Assembly: GCF_020520425.1 (NCBI RefSeq)
Contig: NC_079492.1
Coordinates: forward strand, 112,255,157 to 112,319,156
From: Spinacia oleracea
Lineage: Eukaryota > Streptophyta > Magnoliopsida > Caryophyllales > Amaranthaceae
Reading direction: 5' to 3'
Length of the DNA stretch: 64,000 bases
Shown here: positions 47,616-58,961 of the stretch, piece by piece
Layout: each line of letters opens with the position of its first letter
Numbering within the stretch: position 1 is the first letter of the stretch
Notes under the pieces: model-generated
What the model saw: the letters and a program-made list of their open reading frames with translations, nothing else
Told to the model about the DNA's origin: nothing
Database searches by the model: none
Position numbers and translations under genes: made by a program

Positions 47616-47756
47616 TAACGGAGGGTTAACGTCCGTCAGACAAAAGGGCATTTAATGATATTATTGCATACGTCAGGGGTGTTTGGTGCATTTTGGAAAG
47701 TTTAGGGGTATTTGGTGCATTAAAGTAAACCTCAGGGGCATTTGGTGAAAAATCCG
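47616..47756 (-). repeat. MULE right terminal inverted repeat
   Basis: Reverse complement of 42319-42459; followed by the 9-bp duplication copy at 47757-47765. Confidence 0.95.
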
Positions 47757-47959
47757 AATTTTTTATTTTGCCAAGGAGTTTTATTTATTTTTTCTCATAC
47801 ATTTTAATAGTGGTTTATCATTAAGCGCTATAGTAAGTTGTACATATGACAACGTTTTTTTTCTAAGCGCTATCATATGTTATTTTTTATACTTTCAAAA
47901 GCGAAATGGATAAAAGCGCTATTAAAAAATCTCTATTAAATGACATTTCTGTAGTAGTG

Positions 47960-50052
47960 AATGGATCCTAAGAGATCATTTAACACGGAAAAGTACTAAG
48001 GGACGGGGGTGGAAACTCTATAGAAAACGCATATATCAAACTCCCCCAAGCTAGATCTTTGCTTGTCCCTAATCAAAGAAATCATCGATGAATACACAAA
48101 TCAACTTCACCCCAAATACATCTTAAAACAATGAATACAATTCAAGGCAAAATCCAACAAGCATGCATCAGTGTCAACCAATCAAGACCATTTGACTATT
48201 AATCTTCCCTAACAATTGTCACGCAGGGCAAACCACAAGTGTACATGGAATTCAAGACTAGTGCTTACACACTCTTTACTCAGTTATGTGGCGGATAAAA
48301 GATGTACCCGTTCGCTCCCCTCCCAACAATTTATGTGAACAATGCCCTCCCAAACTCACAAACACTCGTGTGTTTAAAAGGGCATGCACTCAACCTAACA
48401 ATCGACTCAGAATACGTCACGTCATAACTTGCATTGATAAGCAACTACTTTCATATTAATATGACTCTATGCACAAAGGTGGGAAGGTCTTCAAAGCTTG
48501 TAATGTTAGGCTTAGGTAAGGGTGTAATATATTTGGGTAAAATGTGAGCTTAAAGCCTTGGCTTTGGGGAGAATAAATCCTAGAAAAATCCATGACCAAT
48601 CACAAGTGATGAACACAACTCTCCCACTCAACACATGATAAAGAAACAAATGAACTACACCATACTTTCTTGCCTTCTTTCACAATTATAACCAATCTCA
48701 CTCATAAAGATAAGAAATTACGATACTTGAGTGAATTCATGCTTTTAAATCTTTCGAGCATAATGAAGTTTTCTTTTCTTTTCTTTTCCACGCTCGAATT
48801 CTTTCTATCTTCTTTTTTTCTCTTTTTTTCTTTTTCTCCCTTTTGGGAACCTTCACATTCTCAATTCTTCTCATTTTTTACTCAATTTTTTTTATTCACC
48901 ACACAAGGACAAGAAGAACTCCCTTTCCTTTTTCCAATACCCAAATCATTCTCAAATGAAGCACACCACAACTCCCTCGCCTCACTCACTAATAGCTCCC
49001 TCAAACCAAGACTAGTAACCAATGGGGCTCAATGAGCTTGTAATATGGTTAGTCACCGAATAAAAGGGCACAAGCAACAACATGGGTAGAAAAGAAGGGA
49101 ACAAATATATCTAAAATCATCTAAAGGCCACCTTAAAGAAAAATGTCTTCGTCCTCCTCAATGTGCATGCATGTGAGCCATAAAACATTACTAACAGTTG
49201 CAAACCAATACTCAAAATCAATGATATACCAGGAAGCTAACACACATTCCTAACCAAATCAACTAGCCAAGCACCAAGTCCACAAACGGTTAGCCAAAAT
49301 TGACTCATGTTAAGGCATCAGAATAGTCGAATCTCAAATCATGGTCAACAAATCAACATTGCTCGTCATCAAAAACCAAGAATCAAAATAGTTTTCAAAC
49401 AAGGGGCACAGGGAACTATGATTTTTTTATTCATCGGAACGTATTTTTTTGTTTTTTTTAAAGCATTAAATATAACCTATAAAGCAAATAAACACACCAA
49501 TTGCCTTGAAGGGGCATGGAACCACCATCATTAGTACCTAGTATATACAAGGAAATGAACACCCCCCCCCCCCCCAAGCTAAATCAGACAATGTCCTCAT
49601 TGACTTCAAGGGGCATGGAACCACCATCATCATCAATCATCCTGATGGCCATGGCCATCAGCATCCATATCATCTCCTGCATGGCCACCAAGCCTGCTAG
49701 AATCCTCTCCATACTGTCCGTAGTAGTGAGTGGGAGTGAAGGTGCCCCTAGTACTAGGAACTCCATATCCCTCTAGGGGATAGCCAGACCATAAAGGGTG
49801 TTGGGCCTCCTGAGGCACAACTCCTTGCCTAGTAAAATGGTTATAAATGGGGAACATAGCCCTCTGATGATCGACCTCGAAGTGATCGAACCGAATCTCT
49901 AGATGGTCCATGCGCTCCTCCAAAGAGCGATGCTCCCCCTGTGAAGCTGGGCTACCCTGATGTCTATCCCCTCTCTCTCGAAGTCCTCTCCTACTAAAGT
50001 AGGTACCAGGCTCAGGCTTGGGCTAAGGTTGCTGCTGAGGCTGGGGTAGTGG
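47960..50052 (-). other. Athila 3' part: ORF tail, untranslated region, LTR start
   Basis: On the minus strand 50052-49630 continues the ATHILA-type ORF interrupted by Copia-2 (EERMDHLEIRFDHFEVDHQ, then a Gly/Tyr-rich and His/Asp-rich tail). An untranslated stretch follows with a purine tract, AGCTTGGGGG extended by a G run (49562-49580), and a second similar tract, CTAGCTTGGGGGAG, near 48045 before TGATATATGCG at 48038. Either could mark the 3' LTR start. Between them is non-coding, T-rich DNA. Confidence 0.65.
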
Positions 50053-51443
50053 TGAAGGAAATAATGCCCTTGGTCCAAGTATGCATTCTATGTTAAGTCT
50101 AATAAATGCGGTTCAGTATTAATTAATAAGTTAATAATTCAGTGAGATCAAGTGAGCTGAATGCCTAGCTAGAGGCCGCTTCAGTTCAAGTGGAATTAAT
50201 GATATTAATCCACAGCTTACTCTTGACTGAACCCGTAGGGTCACACAAATAGTACGTACACGGATCAAGTATTTAATAGCATTAAATACTCCATCTATGG
50301 ATATTCGGAATCGACGGATCTTGGTTTCAGTGGGAGCTGAGATCGTCACAGGCAAGAAATAAATACTCCGGAAACGATGATATTGCCGGAAACGGAAATA
50401 TGGATCGTATCGGAAATATAAATATTATCCAAGTCGTAGATGTTGCCGGAAACGGAAACATGGTACGTATCGGAAAATATTATCGGAAATGGAAATATTG
50501 CCAGAATCGGAAATATTGCCGGAAACGGAAATATTGTCAGAATCGGAAATATTACCGGAATCGGAAAATAATTCCGGAAACGGAAATATTAAATATTTGT
50601 TCGAAACGGAAATTAATTCCGGAATCGGAAATATTAAATATTGTTCGTATCGGAAATGAATTCCGGAATCGGAAAATTTAATCGGAAGCGCATCGTACGA
50701 ATAAGCATCGGACGAGGCCTGCCGGACGAGGCCCAGCACGAAGCCAGGCCATCGCCCAGCAAGCCAAGCGCGCCGCACAAACAGCCACGCCAGGCCCAGC
50801 GCAAGGCCAGGCCCAGCAGGCTGCGCAGCGCGCACAGCGCGCAGCGCGCGCGGGCGCTGCGTGGGCTGCTGCTCGCGCGCACGCATGGTGGCCCATCGTG
50901 GCTGCCGTGCGTGTGTGTGCAAGTGTTTGTGTTCGTGCACGTTTCCTAAAACATGCAGAGTTCGGTTAATGATTAAATTCCTAATTCTATTTGATAAATT
51001 AATTAAATTAGAGTTCTTGTAGGATTCTAGGTTTAATTAATTTGTATCTGAATAGGATTTCGATTCCCTTTCCATACCCCTATAAATATGAGGCTAGGGC
51101 TCACAATTTATAACGAGTTTCAAAGTATTCAAAGTGAGTTTTTGAGAGAAAAATTCAAACACACATCTTGCTCAAAAGTGCCGAAAATTCTAGTACCTTA
51201 AGGGCGATTCTAGTTGGTCAATCTTAAGGCGGATCCGGACGTGCTGTGGACTATCTACGGAGGGACGACACTTGGAGTCCTAAAGACTTGTTCTTGTTCG
51301 GTTCGGGCGCAGCTAGGGAGGGCACGCAACAAAGAGTATGCATCTAAATTATGCTATATGATTATGTGTAAATAATATGTTGTCCTGGGTTAATGGTTGT
51401 TTCCGCATGATCTATGTAATGTCATATGTATCATAACCTAACA
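50053..51443 (+). repeat. Copia-2 5' LTR
   Basis: Contains a CGGAAAT-type repeat array (50375-50690), a GC-rich block (50715-50890) and a promoter TATA box (TATAAATATG at 51081). The last ~450 bp match the Copia-1 LTR. Confidence 0.97.
50375..50690 (+). repeat. CGGAAATATT minisatellite in U3 of the LTR
   Basis: About 18 degenerate units around (T/C)CGGAAA(T/C)(G/A)GAAATATT, many with CCGGAAACGG. Present again at 59284-59599 in the 3' LTR. It lies ~400-700 bp upstream of the TATA box. Confidence 0.85.
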
Positions 51444-51460
51444 GTGGTATCACGAGCCCC
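51444..51460 (+). other. Copia-2 primer binding site
   Basis: GTGGTATCACGAGCCCC, directly after the LTR end. Same unusual variant as in Copia-1. Confidence 0.8.
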
Positions 51461-54100
51461 TTATTATTTTCATAATCTAAATTGCATGAACATGGTTAAA
51501 TATTACAAATTTGCAAGAATTAAAAGGGGTGATTAATTTTCGTAATTGTTAATTAATTGCAAATTGCGTTTATTTAATTATACGTACGCAGTTTTTCGGC
51601 AGTTTCTTCGTTACTCATCCGAATTGAGTGATTTTTGTGTCAATTCCGCATGTAAAAGGCATTCTAAAATTTTGACAAAAATAGTATTTTTCTGCCGAAC
51701 CCAGAATTCTCAAATTCGAAGCCTAACTATGACTTTTCGAAGGTTTTAGTTTTTCGAATGCAAAATTTCGTAAATTTAAGATGTTAAATTAAATATTTGC
51801 GATTCTTGTTGATAAATCTTGAATTTTTGATTGACCTACTGCATATGTTTAACAAGTTTGAATGCCTAGTCTTGTTAATTATGCAATCTAATTTGTAATT
51901 ATGATTAATTTGTTGAAAATTAGAATAATTTAGAATTAATTTGATTTTCATAATTAATTGTAATTTAATTAGAAACCTATGATTAAAAACCACCATAAAA
52001 ATTGTAAATTTATGATAAATTTTAAATTTTTATGACCTAGACTTGAATCCATAACAATCGGAAATCAATTGGATAATAAATTTTCGATTTTTCGCCCTAA
52101 AATTATGAAATTAATAATATTTATTAATTTGTCATTAATTTTATAAATTTTAAATTTTTATGCGATTCGTTCATAAAACTTGCACGCACGAAGCAATGGA
52201 CGCTTCGTGTTACCCTTAAGGGGTGTTGTATAATGCGGGCATGCGACGACGAGCAAGGGAGCTCGTCGCCCGTGCGGCACGAATGCAATGAGCAAGGACG
52301 TAGTGCACGAGCACAAGGCAGCAGCCCTGCCTTGTGTCGTGTGCCACGAGCAATGGACGAATGGGCATGGGCGAAGGGCGAGCCAAGGCAGTCGCGTGTG
52401 GGCAGCAAGCGAGCTGCGCCACAACGCGCGCTGCCTCGCACAAGAGCGCGCAGCCTCGCGCGCAGCGAGCGCAAGCTCGCGTGCCACGAGCGCTGCGCCC
52501 AGCATTGCTCGCGCGCACAGCGAGCGATGTCGCGCGCCCAGCGAGCGATGTCGCGCGCCCAGCGAGCGATGTCGCGCGCGCACTGCGAGCGATAGCTCGC
52601 GTGCGATGAGCGCTGGCGCGCGCAGCGAGCACCTATGCGTGCGGAGGCTTGCGATGAGGATGCAGCAGCTATGCGACGAGCGCATGGGCTGCGCGCACAT
52701 GGCCAGCAATGGCTGTGTGCGTGCGGCCCATGGGCGTGCAACGCGTAGGGTGTTTGCGTTACGATTAAAGATCGTTTTGAATGTTTAATTTGAAAATTCC
52801 AGTTCACGTAATTTTAATTAATTTTAAAATTAATAATTTAAATTATTTTCTTGGATTTTAATTTTGAATATTGTAATAATAATAAATGTTATTTATTCTA
52901 ATTATTTTACTAAAATTAAAATCATGAATTAATTTAAATACGACTGAAATTAAATTAAACTTTTTGGATTCAATTATAAATTTATATGAGCTTTAAATTT
53001 TAATTAAATTTGTATGTTTCCGGTTAGACTAGAAATACATTTTTATGTTTAAAATTAGTAAAGCATATGAATTTATTGGTTTAAGTGGGAGCGTTTTTTA
53101 GTCATAAACTCTTGATTAGGTCTACAAATCCTTAAGGTTAAAACAACTTGATTAGAATTAATAAGGACTGAATAATTGGTAGATTATTGGTGCCCTTGAT
53201 TAATTGCTGCAAATGTTTACTTGATGCATAATGTGTTTTACTAACCAGCTATGTGGGCCATTCATGATAATGAATGGGTGAATGGTATATATATTGTATA
53301 TGTACTGTTTTGCAGGTTATGAAGTGACTAGTATGGCCCAAATAGGATAGAAAATATGGTCTGCGTACCATTAATTTGAATGTAATTGGTTTAAATACCA
53401 AAGTTGTTTTTCAATTCAAATATGGTCTGCGAACCATCAAATAGTTGTAATTAGTTATAGCTTATCCTATTTGAAGAAAATGGTGCCTCCCACGGAGATT
53501 TTCAAGACGGACTTTGAAGTTAAAGCTTCAAGATGAAGTCGGGCCATACTAGATCACAAATATCTTATGCATGTTTTAAGTTATTTATTGCTTTTAAATA
53601 TGTCTTAAAATGCATGAGATCAAAAGCTTGATTATGTTGCATGATTAAGGATTTTAGTTCACTTAAAATCTAACCAACATAGTAAGAGCCTTAAGTTCCA
53701 AACTTAAAAATTGAGTTAAAAGGTGCCATGCCAAAATATACACTTGCTTGGATATCCTTTACATCAATCTAGTAATAGTTTTCGCTCAGCGAGGTGTTAC
53801 TTATTGGTCCTAAAGGGGCAAGGTACACAAATAATTGTGAGTACATGTTAGTTTTGGTGAAACTCAACGATATAAGTAAGGAGTCCTTTTATGTCGTGGC
53901 AAAATCGATAGGTTTACCTAATAAGTTCTTAGACGTACCTATCAACCAAGAGTAGTTTCTAGACTATTAGCAAAAGGCTTTTGCTTACCTAAAATGTTTT
54001 AGAATTGAGTCGACAAACTGTGCTTAATTCTTCAATGGTTTTAGGGTCTTGGAATCATTTTATTCACACCTGCCGGAACAATAAAATCGAATAAAATGCT
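51461..54100 (+). other. Copia-2 leader shared with Copia-1
   Basis: Co-linear with the Copia-1 leader (14259-16862, opposite strand). AT-rich with a GC-rich block at 52230-52745 that includes three tandem copies of a 21-bp unit around AGCGAGCGATGTCGCGCG (52525-52590). Long Ala/Arg-rich frames there exist on both strands and are compositional. Confidence 0.8.
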
Positions 54101-57100
54101 AATAACTTGTTTGAATTGCATGGTTGCTTTAATTTCAAGTTATTATTCATGATAAATGTTTAGACTTTGCATGCTTCAATGTATGTTTTAATTATTGTTT
54201 ATAATTAAATATCTTGCACTGCAATAAATCCTTTTAGAAAGGTAACAGTAAATTTCCTCGATTGGTAGTGAATCCAAGAACGATTCACGGAAAAGAGAGA
54301 AAGTGAGCAATTTAAAATGTACGTTTCTTATATCGACTTTTATGGTTGTTTTCGAATATCAAAATCGAATGGCAAACCAATTGGTGCTTGTGAATTCAAA
54401 ATACACTGTAGTTTTGAGATCATAAAGCATTGAGTCTAATACGCTCAGCTTTACCAATGGTTAACAACCTAATATCTTTGTCCATTTAATTCTCGAATGA
54501 GTCTAGTCCCTAGACATTCGAATAGATCGATACTTAGAGAACTTTAGAAGCTTCTGGTAAGATCATCTAGTTGAAACAAAATATTCAACAGAAATTAAAA
54601 TGGTAAAGAACCTTGTTGGTGACATTGGACATGTCTAACAAAGTATAAAAGTCAACACTAAAGAATTCAATTCTTAAGACTATAAGAAAGGGTACAAGAA
54701 ATAGGAAAACGGGGAACAAATGAAAGGAATTACGATTCCGTTTCTACCTATAAGTTTATGTTTAAAGAGAAGTGACCTAGTAATCAAACTTCCTTGGTAT
54801 CATATACCGCTTGAGGTTCTTACTTCGGTAATAACTCAAACAATGGAAGCTAGGATACACTAATGACCTACAAGTGGGAAATGAAGCATGGCAATGCTAC
54901 ATTAGTTGTAGAGTCATCTAGTTTGTTTTAAGTCCTTTCAAAGGCTGGAACTAAATGGCTATTTTGTTCCATAATCAGCATACCTAAATTTCTGCTTCAA
55001 ACACAGAAAGACTCACATTCAGAAGAACAAAAACAATGCTTGTTTGTTTGTTTGTTTATTTGAATGAAATGGTCATTTACGGAATGAGTCAATATGCTTG
55101 ATTAAAACAAACAACTCTTTAAAGAACTTTACTAGGTTCAAATCAAACCCTTGATTTGAGTTCCACTAATCTTTGGCATTGTTGCTTAGACCATATCAAC
55201 AAGTTAACATTCAAAAGCTCTATTTTGATGGACTTTTGAAAGTTAATTGATTTCTAGATCAATTTAAGACGACTAGTCTTACTTGTTGAAAGTAACAAAA
55301 GATATGAACTATTGTTAGAACTCCTAGACAATAGAGTTCAAAGCTAAAGAAAGATTTTATGACTTTATTATTTCACATGGATTTGAGTGAATATAGGTTT
55401 ATTTACTCAAAGTGATATAAGTTTGAATCTGTTTGACTAGTTCAAAGATTCAGAAGTATAAAATCCACTTGGCAAGAAATCATAAAGATCTAGGTTAGAT
55501 CATGTTGATGATTACTTGAGACCAAATATGATCATCAATGATTGTGTGTTGTAATTTCACAATCTAGGTCCATAAGATATAACATATCTTAGTTGGAATA
55601 ATCGAAGTCAATTAGCACTTGATTCGATCAATGATGAATCATAAAGACTTTTCCTATAATTTCTAAAACAAAATGCTCAACTACCACCAAACTAAACCAA
55701 ATTCGTCAAAGCTATTGAAAAGTAATTTCAGAATAACTTTTCATAAAATATATCTAGAGAGTTGCAAAACTCAGTGGGAGCTTAGTGTTTGTTATTCAAC
55801 AAACTAAGGCCCAAGTCTAGATATATGTTTCATTGTGATTTATTCAAATGAGACACAAGGGTATTGTTTCTACCACGAATTTTTGAGAACATAATGTTTG
55901 TTTGCTCGAAATAATGTCCTTTTGGAGATTCGTTTCCAAAATGACAAGTGGGAGAAAATAGACCTCGAAAGTCTTCGAGGCGAACAACAAACATAAACGG
56001 ACATTCCGGAGGCTTTTCGAAGTGCTTCAGAAAACCCGAACTTATTTTTTAAGGACTTTAGGAGTGGCTTTAAAGAATAGACATCTCTTAGAAGACTTTA
56101 CAAGTGCTTCAAGGAGAACATAATATTCAAAGGACTTTCAAGTGGCTATTGATATTCTATTGTTTGATGTTCTATACCCAAGTAGGCATAGAATTCAAGT
56201 CACTGAAACTATGAGATCCTTCTATTAAATAGTGAAGAAACCTACAACTTGCAGTCAAACTGTTATCATGTAGATTAATGAGTTTGTGACTTGTAAGAAA
56301 GCTATGACGAAACCCAGATTCCCTAAAATGGTTAGAGGCCATATATAGACTAAATGTTTTAAATGGTTAGAGGCCATAAAACATACTCAATGTTTTGATG
56401 ACAAAATTGAAATTTTGTTGATTTGCAAGAATAGTTTCACACCTATTGGTTGCAAGTTTGTTTTAAGGATAAAAACCATCAAACATGGAATTGTGTTCAC
56501 ACACAAAGCTAGATTAGTTGCTAAAGGTTACAAGCAAATTCATGGCATGGATTGTGTTGAAACCTCATGCAAAATCATAATGCTTAAGTCTATAATTCAA
56601 GCAATGATTGCATATTGGTACATATGGCAATTGGATGACAAAACGTATTCCTCAATCAAATGATGGAATACAATATGTACATGGTATGTCATAGAGTTTG
56701 TGGATCCAAATAAATGCTTGAAAAGGAAAGCTAGCTTATAAAATCTAAGTACAGATTTAAGCAAGCAATTGGGAATTGGAACTGTATTTTAAGTGAAGCT
56801 AATAAGCATTTTAGTTTCATAAAATATACATGATTCTTATAGATGTATAAGAAGTTTAGTGGGAGTACATAAAAACTTATTTGGTCCTATGTGTATCACA
56901 CACATATCTCTCTATTGTGAAATAACATTCAAATGCTAATGACTTAGATTTGAAATTATTCATCAATGATGGACCATGGCGAAACTTAGTACATATTGGG
57001 TATTAAGATCTATTTACAAAGATCTTATAATATTGTTTTAGATTAAGTAATGGCATTTACTAAATCAAACACGAAAGTCTCCATTGGAGATATTCGACCC

Positions 57101-58947
57101 ATGTGAATAAATCTAAGTAAAGAATGTTTGAACTATGTATAAGCATTTACTAAGTTAAACATCAAAGAGTCTAAATGAGATTCTTAACCTATATTATATG
57201 TCAAAGAATTTAGCTGGATTCAGTATCTACTAAAATTGAATGAGCTAAAGTTACATGAATAGAATTCAATTGGGAATTATTCTACAAAAGAATTTATCAT
57301 GTATGATATAATATGAGGATCGCCAAAAACGTATCGTATGACTTTAGGCATGACGAACATATACCAATCTCTATTGATCTAAGTAAAGATCAACTAGATT
57401 GAGATCAAAAATACTTATGGTACTTGAAAAGGTACATAGGAATAGTTCTTGATTCAAGGAAATAAGGATATGCTAAATATTGATGTTGCACGCATAAACA
57501 CTGGCAAAGGATCAAGCAAGACCCTTTGGAGTTAACCATTGACAAGGACGAGCTATTGAGCATTGTGTTTTGAAAATGGCAACATGGATTGGAGACCATG
57601 AGTTGTTGCGTGGGAAATTAAAATAATAATTTCTATGTTCTAAGATATAGTTGGAGAATCTTCCACATATCTATGAACTGCCTGGATAGGTAAATCCAAA
57701 CAAAGCATCACTAGCAACCTATACAGTTGAAGTAAAAGTAATTATTGCCTAAGAAGAAATAAAACAGGGTTGTTTAAAGTTCTTCACTGAACTTGGGTAG
57801 ATCACCTATCTGCTGGCTTGATGGTTCTTCATTGAAAAATGCGTAGAACCACTCTTGAAGCAAGAAAAACGTCTGCTAACTTGATGGTTCTTCATTGCAA
57901 AATGAGTAAAACCACCATCGAAGTAAGAAAGACTAGATCACATAATAAACAAACTCGAAAAGATCTTATCATCATATCTCGAAGAACATTCGATGAAAAG
58001 GATATTAAGATTGGCAAAGCATGATAACTAAACCTATGCAACAAGTGAGAAGCAACACTCACGTTGTAGCACTGGAAATCAAGCATAGCTTTGAATTCCA
58101 TGAATTGTTTTAGAAGATGGGTTTGAGGCCCATGGTTGTAAAACATTGGGGTTGAACATTTATCATATATGAAATGTGTTTTCATATTCCATTTAATCTT
58201 GGTTTAGTATTAAATGATGAGTCCCTTCAATTTGACAATATATTCAAGATAGACTGTCAGGACCAGTCCTGTGACTAAGAAATGTCTATCAAGTGAACTT
58301 GAATGTCAAAAGTTGAAAATGGTCCCTAGTCGGAGTTTTCTATAAAATTGGACGCATAGAAAACGTTAGACGACTAGAATGCAAGATGACTAGTAGTTCT
58401 GTTTCTTGAACTATGTGGACATGGCAATGTCATAATCATTTGCATAGATACTTACTTTGGGAAGACTAGTATCGGACAAGACCTATGAAACTTTACTGTA
58501 AGAGATGAAAATCTGTCATAAGTAAATTTCATTAAATTATTAGACACTAAATCCTCAATACCTGAGTGATTTGAGATTACTTGTTTGAGAACTGGTTGCT
58601 TTGACGTTGACCAACCGTCGCACCGTAAAAGGAGGCTATAAAGGCAACGCTCAGGTAATCACCTATCAAACGAAGTCTAATCTCAAGATCGCAAGATTGG
58701 GATTGTCCTCCCATAAATCGGGATGAGATGCTTAAAAGTTGTACAAGGCCACTCGGAGAGCTAGAAACTGTGAAATGCATGGCCGTGCTCGGATGAATCA
58801 TAGGCTATGATTATCTGTTTATTTGATCAGTTGAACTCTGAAACCGAGGAACACCTCTGGACATAATAAGGATGACAACTCTTACCTTATGTTCAAGAGC
58901 AAGCATCGAGCGACAAAGGAATTAGGAAATGCACACTTGTCCCTAAG
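54101..58947 (+). pseudogene. Copia-2 decayed coding interior (fossil)
   Basis: Only traces of Copia pol are seen, the clearest at 56415-56663 (KARLVAKGYKQIHG, matching KARLVAKGYRQVHG in Copia-1 RT). Many breaks throughout. The rest is AT-rich and unrecognised. Confidence 0.75.
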
Positions 58948-58961
58948 GACAAGTGGGAGAC
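58948..58961 (+). other. Copia-2 polypurine tract
   Basis: GGACAAGTGGGAGAC immediately before the 3' LTR start at 58962; plus-strand DNA synthesis would start here. Confidence 0.8.

Larger units (their letters stand above)
42319..47756. mobile_element. MULE (Mutator-like element) with mudrA and a GRF-TM gene
   Basis: Long terminal inverted repeats of 141 bp (42319-42459 and 47616-47756) begin CGGATTTTT and match almost perfectly. The flanks carry an identical 9-bp duplication, AATTTTTTA, the Mutator signature. Inside are two convergent genes: a GRF zinc-finger/transmembrane gene on the plus strand and a mudrA transposase gene on the minus strand. Near-identical ends indicate recent insertion into CACTA-C. 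It is nearly autonomous: the transposase has only two visible frame changes. Confidence 0.96.
28581..47959. mobile_element. CACTA-C: large CACTA transposon with nested elements
   Basis: The ends are CACTACGACAAAAATTG at the left and, inverted, CACTACTACAGAAATG at the right, flanked by the 3-bp duplication AAT (28578-28580 and 47960-47962). Subterminal repeats with the core TTAATAGCGCTT occupy 28590-28850 and 47790-47940. No TNP2 gene is present, so it is non-autonomous. Of 19.4 kb, about 10.1 kb is a Tat retroelement and 5.4 kb a MULE, leaving about 3.8 kb of its own sequence, most of it the gene-like block 39250-42309. Confidence 0.9.

Noticed and set aside
50400-50949. Open frames with repeated KYCRNRKY-like residues in the LTRs (also 59309-59858)
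   Set aside because: Produced by the CGGAAAT array in U3; same frames in both LTRs because the LTRs are copies.
52124-52807. Long Ala/Arg/Cys-rich open frames on both strands over the GC-rich leader (also 15642-16131)
   Set aside because: They exist in several frames at once, lack any known motif, and follow from GCGAGC-type repeats; the leader lies before gag and is untranslated.
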